From Acheta domesticus (Eukaryota; Arthropoda; Insecta; Orthoptera; Gryllidae), in NCBI GenBank assembly GCA_031308135.1, contig JAHLJT010009419.1, forward strand, positions 31,896,869 through 31,960,868: a DNA stretch of 64,000 bases, written 5' to 3'. The notes beneath the pieces are model-generated. The model was not told the DNA's origin. It was given only the letters and a program-made list of their open reading frames with translations, and made no database searches. Position 1 is the first letter of the stretch, and each line of letters starts with the position of its first letter. The position numbers were made by a program, and so were the translations under genes. Shown one piece after another: positions 57,291 to 64,000 of the stretch.

Positions 57291-60200
57291 GTGAGTGCCA
57301 TTTTAGGTCGCAGGAAAGGAAGAAGTCCGCTTTCTATGTTCCCTCATTTTCTTATAAGAGATTCAGGCCTTCAGCCATCGCCTCTGTGTACTTGAATACT
57401 GCTCCAAGAATCTACGTCACTGAAACTTCTTTTTCTTTTCTCATAAATAACATTCCCCCTCATCCGACTAACTTGGCATTTCCGGATCATTTTTAGGTTG
57501 AAAAGTTTTTTCGCTAAAATTACTGAATTCGTTAACTCCTCACAATACTCAAAACAAAATGGAATATTATTCAATATTCATCAATTCTCTAAATAAAAAA
57601 TAAAATTTTAGTAATTTTCGTTTGTTAATATATAATTGAAAAACATAAAATTTGTGGGCAAATCCATTTGCAACCTTTAATATCCAAACGCGCTCTTGAG
57701 ATAATCTGGTTTTAAATTAGTAACGTTAATTCTCAAATCTGCACATTCAGCATTGTGAAGTTGATTTCTGTTAATTTTTAATTGAAACTATCGACCCCTA
57801 ATTAAGTTTAAATTGGCCTTAAAGAGTCGATATCGATTACTTCGAAAATTACCTCTTGTATGGCTGGCAGCCTTCAAACTGAGACACCTGATGCAAGTAC
57901 CCCGGACCTTACCTTAGCTGAAAACATGCAAATTAGTACGTTTGAATACTTTACACGTTTGTGGAAAAAATGCATACAAAAATTGAATCACTTTATTTAA
58001 TTTTAGACAGGTTTCTTTTAGGTTGAATTGTTATATAATTTCTTCTCAGATATAAAGCAGATGATAAGAATTATGTAATGAAGAAATGTTTCAAAAGCGC
58101 AAATAAAAATAAAAATTTATTTCTAGTCATTTATACTTCATTACTATTTTCACACTTCCCCCTTTCTTCCAAAGTAAATCATTAATATATACATATATAT
58201 TGTGGATAGTATTATTTTGAATTTTATTTCCACAGCAAAGCAGAAACCATCATTTCGAATTTGAATTTACCTATCACTCATTCTCACTTTTAATACTATT
58301 TTGCAAATGGGCTGTATTTGACATCACAGTTTTGAGTGATTTAATAATTTGAGCCTTCTAAATGCTCTCGTTATTAATGTTATAGCTCATATCTGCTGTT
58401 TACGGAAAGCAAAGTTCTGAATATCTAGTTTCGTTCTGATTTACAGAAAATTTAACCATAAAACTCAAACTAATGAAATAGCTCTTTCATATATTTCATG
58501 AAGCCTGAGTTTCAACTGTTTTTGGCATGATACCCTGCATGTTTTATTGCTTATTTTCTTTACAACAGGAATGTATGATAGAATCGCGTATTGAATTTAT
58601 TAATATTATTGATATGGTTATTAAGAGTTTGTCCAAACAATTAAACTCAAAGAGAATTGAAAAGACATTTATCCAGGACCTCAAAGTATAACAGAAATAA
58701 AGAATCTGAATGTCTTCCAAAATTAGGACAGAAAATTATAAGCAAGGACAGAAATTTGATTCTTGCAGATTACACGTAACGTTATTTCCTATTTTTGTTT
58801 AGTCTCCCATAGAAGGGAGAGAATAGCAACGAATATATGTATAGAAAATGCAAATATGACAAATGAATTGCACGTTGTCATTCCATTATGGCATGAAAAA
58901 GTGTCACGTATATGATACATGTAATGCTGGAATTTGGTAGTAGGATGAAAGCGTCATATTACCCAGTTTGACATCAACAAAAGCCTATGGATTTATGGTC
59001 TGGGATGGCGTTGGCTTCCACAATGAAAGCCAGGAAAATTAGTGGGATGCGCGACCTTTTTCCTGCTTAATTAATGCACGTAACTGTAGTCCCATTTCAA
59101 CGTATACATATTTCTGTGTTCATCGATTTTAATGAAACTTCCTTGAAAATCAAATGAGCTACTATGTAAAATTTAGTTTTGCATGAACACAAAATATGAT
59201 ACATTTTCAAGATTAAACATGATGCCTATAATGACATTTTCTTCCGTATTTTAAATTTAATAACATTATAACTCAAATTATGTTAATGTTAGGTGGTTAA
59301 ATGATGTGGCAATTACCAGTCATGAATAAAACCAGCAACAATATATAATAACGTAATGTGATAAGCCAGAATACTCCGGTGGTATTTGAACTGGAAAAAC
59401 GGCATCAAGCGTAGTAGTTACGATATAATTCTATTAACATAGGAAGCTTAGAGCCAAGGTACATGTATTGTTAGAACAACATAAGAATAAAATATAGTAT
59501 TCCATGGTTAACGTAAGAACGCTGTTCATTTTGAAAAGCATGGCCTCGAGAACATAAAATGCAGGAAGTGTAGAGATAGTGTTGGAAGCAGTGCTCATGC
59601 GGAAATTTTGAAAGAATCAGCCTCTTGCCAACGACCAGCCAGGACGGGTGCAGCAATTGAAACGGTACAATTATTATTTCGGTTGAGATTGCGTAATAGT
59701 TTAATGATAAGGGAGCGATAACTTATAGTTAATTGTGACGACTTGTATTGCAGAAATTAAGAGTTCAATGGCGACAATTTAATGAGCATTGTAATTTGTA
59801 ATTTTCATTCAAAATAAAATAGACTCCGTATCGAGGGAAATTATGTTAGAAGATATTCGTAGATGGGTATGGTTTTTAGAGATTAGGCTGGAGATAGACA
59901 TTCGCACGTATGTTTCATCCGAAGCACAGGCAGGGAAAGTCGCGCTCGCGAATTGATTTAGTTAAATCTAGTGAGTTGTATGAACGTATCGAATAATTTT
60001 AAACACTTCGGGAACATTGGAAAACTTCTTCCGTTGTTAGAATGTACCAAGATAGGAGGGACACCAACGAGAACCTCCCATGGACGACATCAAGCCCGAG
60101 TACATTCGAGAATACATCTGAGAAGTCAATACAGTAAACTTATCAACTTTACTCAAAATCATACGGGTCTTTAATTACATTGCAGAGGAGAATTTAATTA

Positions 60201-61130
60201 CTCCTTTATTAAGCTCAATATAATTTTGTAATAACCTTAGAATAAATGTTTAATTTTTATTATTGAGAAAAGAAAAGGCTGATACGTTTCCATCAATAAT
60301 AACAGGTTACAACCAACAAAATTTCGAGGAATCATAATTCTGTATAGAATTGCACGTCCACGCATAAAACAGTAAAGTATTATATGTGGAACGTATTAAT
60401 GTATTAAATTAGTTATAACAGTAATAAACGCGATATTAGTCGGGCATCGAAGATCACAAATAGCTTGCCTAGTGAGACGCACAGATGAATATTAAAACAA
60501 TTGAGATTATATCCAAAGAGAACGTTTTTCATAAAATAACTTTCTCATCGTCGGAAAACTAAAATAAAAGATTACATTTAATGGTAAAGTTTTTCACAAT
60601 AAATAGTGAATCTATCACAGACAAAAATTCAACCATTTCTAACTCAGAAATATTTATCACATCACAAGTATAAAACTTCTATTTAATTAAAGAATATTTT
60701 ATCATAATTAAGAATAATAAGTGATAAACTTATAAATCGAAGAATTTGTGTAAAGGTGATGGAGTGAAATCCATCACTGAAATCACGGTTCTGTAGAAAC
60801 ATGTACAAAGACAAGACTATAGAAAGGACACCACTCGTCTACGGATCGTGACCATCAGGTGAAAGAGATTGTAGCACCCGACACAGATTAACAGGTTCAT
60901 TATCGTGTCAAGCTGTGGGCAGCCCGTAGGCGCTCTTCGATTTTTGAAGCTCCATAAACGGTCGCGGAACCTCCTATAAACAGAGGAAGTATGACGCGAC
61001 TCTCACGAACAAGGTAATAACGCCGGACTTTATGACGAGGACCGCGAAGATGTAAGGGGAGGGGCTGGGAGAAGCTGGATGGGACTGCGCCAAACCCACG
61101 GAAAGCGCTGTTGCTGTTAGAAAGACGGCG
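57291..61130. other. Long AT-rich gene desert
   Basis: About 3.8 kb with no open frame above 70 codons, no tandem array and no repeat shared with the rest of the window. A GCGCTCTTCG-containing patch begins only near 60930, just before the 10-bp array. Confidence 0.6.
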
Positions 61131-61580
61131 GGCAGAGGCGGGCAGAGGCGGGCAGAGGCGGGCAGAGGCGGGCAGAGGCGGGCAGAGGCGGGCAGAGGCG
61201 GGCAGAGGCGGGCAGAGGCGGGCAGAGGCGGGCAGAGGCGGGCAGAGGCGGGCAGAGGCGGGCAGAGGCGGGCAGAGGCGGGCAGAGGCGGGCAGAGGCG
61301 GGCAGAGGCGGGCAGAGGCGGGCAGAGGCGGGCAGAGGCGGGCAGAGGCGGGCAGAGGCGGGCAGAGGCGGGCAGAGGCGGCAGAGGCGGGCAGAGGCGG
61401 GCAGAGGCGGGCAGAGGCGGGCAGAGGCGGGCAGAGGCGGGCAGAGGCGGGCAGAGGCGGGCAGAGGCGGGCAGAGGCGGGCAGAGGCGGGCAGAGGCGG
61501 GCAGAGGCGGGCAGAGGCGGGCAGAGGCGGGCAGAGGCGGGCAGAGGCGGGCAGAGGCGGGCAGAGGCGGGCAGAGGCGG
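61131..61580 (+). repeat. 10-bp tandem array, about 45 units
   Basis: The unit is GGCAGAGGCG. Twenty-five perfect units run to 61380. One base is then missing (GGCGGCAGAGG), and about twenty more perfect units follow to 61580. Degenerate units continue to about 61630. All frames stay open through the array, so frames up to 276 codons (PPLPASARLC period) appear and are artefacts. One CpG per unit; G-rich on +. Confidence 0.97.
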
Positions 61581-61630
61581 TCGTGATGGAGATCGACGGG
61601 CAGATGCAGGCAGAGTCGGGCAGAGGCGGG

Positions 61631-62136
61631 AAGGCAACAAACAGAAAGCGACGGCGGCACAAGACAAGAAGCTCCGAAGATGTAGAGTTGTGGGTCCTTT
61701 ACTTGCAAAGATGCGTGATTTTCAGTTACATTATTTGAAAGTGGAGGTAAACCACTTGCATTCCATTGCGACAATAAAGGAAGAATCACACAGGTGAATA
61801 CCACAATAGGTTGTAATCATGTGAGAAATGCAATCGCGATAGAGATGAAAGTGAAATGAAAAATTAGATAATTGAATTACCAAATGGTACAAACTTTCAC
61901 ATACTACTTTGGGACCGTACCACCCCTAGGGGACAGGGGAGGGAGATTTGATTTTAGATCAGATTTTCCTATTGGAGATATTAATATTTTGTCTGAAACA
62001 TGTCAGGATCGTCTCTCTCGATCAAAAAAAGGTTTTAGATCAAACATGTATTTTTAGTGTAGGATTCGAAAATGCAATAGAAAGTCGGGGTTTCCTTTTA
62101 AGATTTCAAAGTTTTGAAATATTTGGGACGACTTTT
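61631..62136. other. Non-coding stretch
   Basis: Nothing recognised between the array and element B copy 2. GATTTTAGATCAGATTTTCC and GGTTTTAGATCAAACATG are loosely similar words near 61953 and 62031. Confidence 0.45.
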
Positions 62137-63736
62137 AGAAACTAGTAGTGCTACAGAATGGCATAGACTTTTCTGGTTTAGTTTTCTATTTCCTTGGGTT
62201 TGCGCTAGTATTCGGAATTGCCACATACTCTTGCCAGCTGCCATCTATCACCGCACAAACTACACTTTTTTGACGTTTTCTTAATTTTTCGGTTTCCTAA
62301 TGGTAGAATCGAAATATTCATTTTAAAATATTAAATAACACAATAACCTAATTCTAAATGTCAATTTTCTCTTAAACATTTTGTGCCATTTTAAGAAAAT
62401 GGCGTTTTAGCGCTACTAAAAATACGAAATTTGAAGCTCTTTTTCACAGAAAATGTTTGAGTTCTCAAAATTTGAAGTCATTTCAAACACATACACTCAC
62501 AAATATAATAATGTTTACCAATTACTGGTAATATTAAAAATGTGAGAGATCTTTCAAAAAATTACATTTGTGCAATTTTTGAAAAACCAAAAACATACTT
62601 CATTATAAACCTTACGTCATATCAAAGAGTGCATTTAGCTCTATCCGATAGAAAAGTTTGAAGAAATTTTTTTTAATCATTTATGAGAAAATGGCGTTTG
62701 AAAATGCGGAATTTTGAGCTAGTTTTCACAATCAACTGTCGTTTTCGAGAATCTATACTTGGCATTATTTAAAGCACATGTACTCATACATATAATAGAG
62801 TGAACAAAGCGCCGCTAATGTAAATATTATGGCCGTGAGAGACATGTCAAAAAATTATATTTTTGCAATTTTTGAAAAAAAGAATACATCAATATGGATT
62901 TTATGTCATCTGATAGAGTACATTTACCATTATCCCTACAACAAGTTTAAAGAAAAAGTTTGGACCTATTTTTGAGAAAATCTAGTTTTTGTAATTTTAT
63001 AAAATTGCACATATTGCACGCAATATTGCGCGAAAACTACTCCAATTTTCAAAACAATATATATCATCTTAAAAAAAAGAACTTACTTCGGAGAACACAT
63101 TTTATTTGATGGAAAAATCACAAAATCTTCAATTTTGTAGTTGAAGAAAGACGTCGAAAAAAATTCAACTTTCACAATTTTCGAAAATTCAGAGTTATCC
63201 GTGAAAATCTGACCTATGCCATCTTAATAAGTGTATTTTACTCTATTCATACCAGAAATTTACAGAAAAAATTTGGAGCCGATTTTGAGAAACGTTTGAA
63301 AATATCCAGGGGGCTTCATGTAAAGTACCCTCAAATTTTGAAGAAAGTTTTTCAAAATCGAGGCACCTCGAGTGGACGCAGATCGACGGGGGAATATCCA
63401 TTTTGGAAGAAATCGCAAGTATGGTTAACGCGCTTGTGTTGGTCACAGACGGACGGACAGATAGACGGACGGACGTTTTCCTTTCAATTGTGTTTTTGGT
63501 ATCAAGGACTCACAAAAGACGGTTTCTAGCTACACCACGGGGATTGTTTTTGCTTAAATGAGCTTCTGGTTTTATCCACTTTTTCGTTGTCACGGCCCGG
63601 CAATTAATTTTTTCCGCCGAAAATTCGCCATTTTTTCACGCAGCTTTACACAGCTTTCCCTATACCACGTATATCACTCCGTGTATATGTACGTATATCA
63701 CTCCGTGTATACGTACGTATACGGGGAAGTAAAAAG
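62137..63736 (+). mobile_element. Composite repeat element B, copy 2 (longer)
   Basis: Same start (CTAGTAGTGCTACAGAATGG), order and orientation as 4262-5566. The repeat-boundary word (A/G)AGAAA recurs at 62393, 62685, 62974 and 63287, one more internal repeat than copy 1. The tail has GACGGACGGACAGATAGACG (63450-63469), GGCCCGGCAATTAATTTTTT and a terminal hairpin in which ACGTATATCACTCCGTGTATATGT is duplicated. No transposase frame. Confidence 0.7.
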
Positions 63737-64000
63737 GCTTTTGTGTACTTCAACTTACCAGCGTTAGTGAAAAGTGATAATTTACTATGTATTATTTATA
63801 ATCTTGTTTACTATAAATTATTGTCCTTTTGTGGCATAACAAGGATCGTTACAACTCTACTCGTTGAATGATAAACACACATTTTTAGAAAAAGAAAAGA
63901 TTTTTAACAATATAGTTCTACGTAACTTTGTACCTCTGAGGATGGACGAATCACAGGACAGTATGTTATTTAACATTAGGTTAAAAATTGATTTTATAAT
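63737..64000. other. AT-rich right edge
   Basis: Nothing recognised. Confidence 0.5.

Noticed and set aside
60900..61804. 255- and 276-codon minus-strand frames and a 228-codon plus-strand frame
   Set aside because: Made by the 10-bp array; the repeated PPLPASARLC-type period equals the DNA unit read in three phases.

Overview
This window looks like non-coding DNA from a large, repeat-rich animal genome, most likely an arthropod and probably an insect. The evidence is indirect: tRNA-derived SINEs, a short TA-flanked inverted-repeat element with mariner-like ends, AT-rich background DNA cut by many CpG-dense blocks, and no bacterial-style gene packing or ribosome binding sites. I found no protein-coding gene, tRNA, rRNA, snRNA or CRISPR array that I can defend. 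The long open frames lie in low-complexity GC-rich or tandem-repeat DNA and are open because of composition.

Layout. 1-5.6 kb: a GC-rich edge, a SINE-A copy, AT-rich DNA and the first copy of a composite element with an internal 306-bp periodicity (element B1, 4262-5566). 5.6-16.6 kb: a second SINE-A and several CpG-rich blocks (7.3-7.8, 9.5-9.9, 10.7-11.1, 12.1-12.4, 15.8-16.6 kb), one carrying two adjacent perfect dyads. 16.6-30.5 kb: AT-rich DNA with SINE-A copies, the first SINE-C and regulatory-looking islands. 30.5-39.2 kb: a GA/GGCGGG island, a TA-flanked MITE inside a microsatellite, a 40-bp and a 32-bp palindrome, a duplicated hairpin and a GGGCGA array. 39.2-46.9 kb: further SINEs, a 300-bp polypurine tract and a 1408-bp array of 88 identical-length 16-bp units. 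46.9-57.3 kb: AT-rich DNA, two convergent SINE-A copies (one split by a nested insertion), a GCATAT-rich segment and a compound minisatellite. 57.3-64 kb: AT-rich DNA, a 10-bp-unit array, and a longer second copy of element B (62137-63736) with one more internal repeat.

How it fits together. The most useful lead for function is a pair of zero-length-exon (recursive splice) motifs on the minus strand at 12855 and 49821. They share 15 identical bases, each a pyrimidine-rich acceptor fused to a GTAAG donor. With no exons in view and many CpG islands, this fits a window inside one very long intron of a minus-strand gene, or a regulatory desert next to one. This is inference. No operon-like or enzymatic system is visible.
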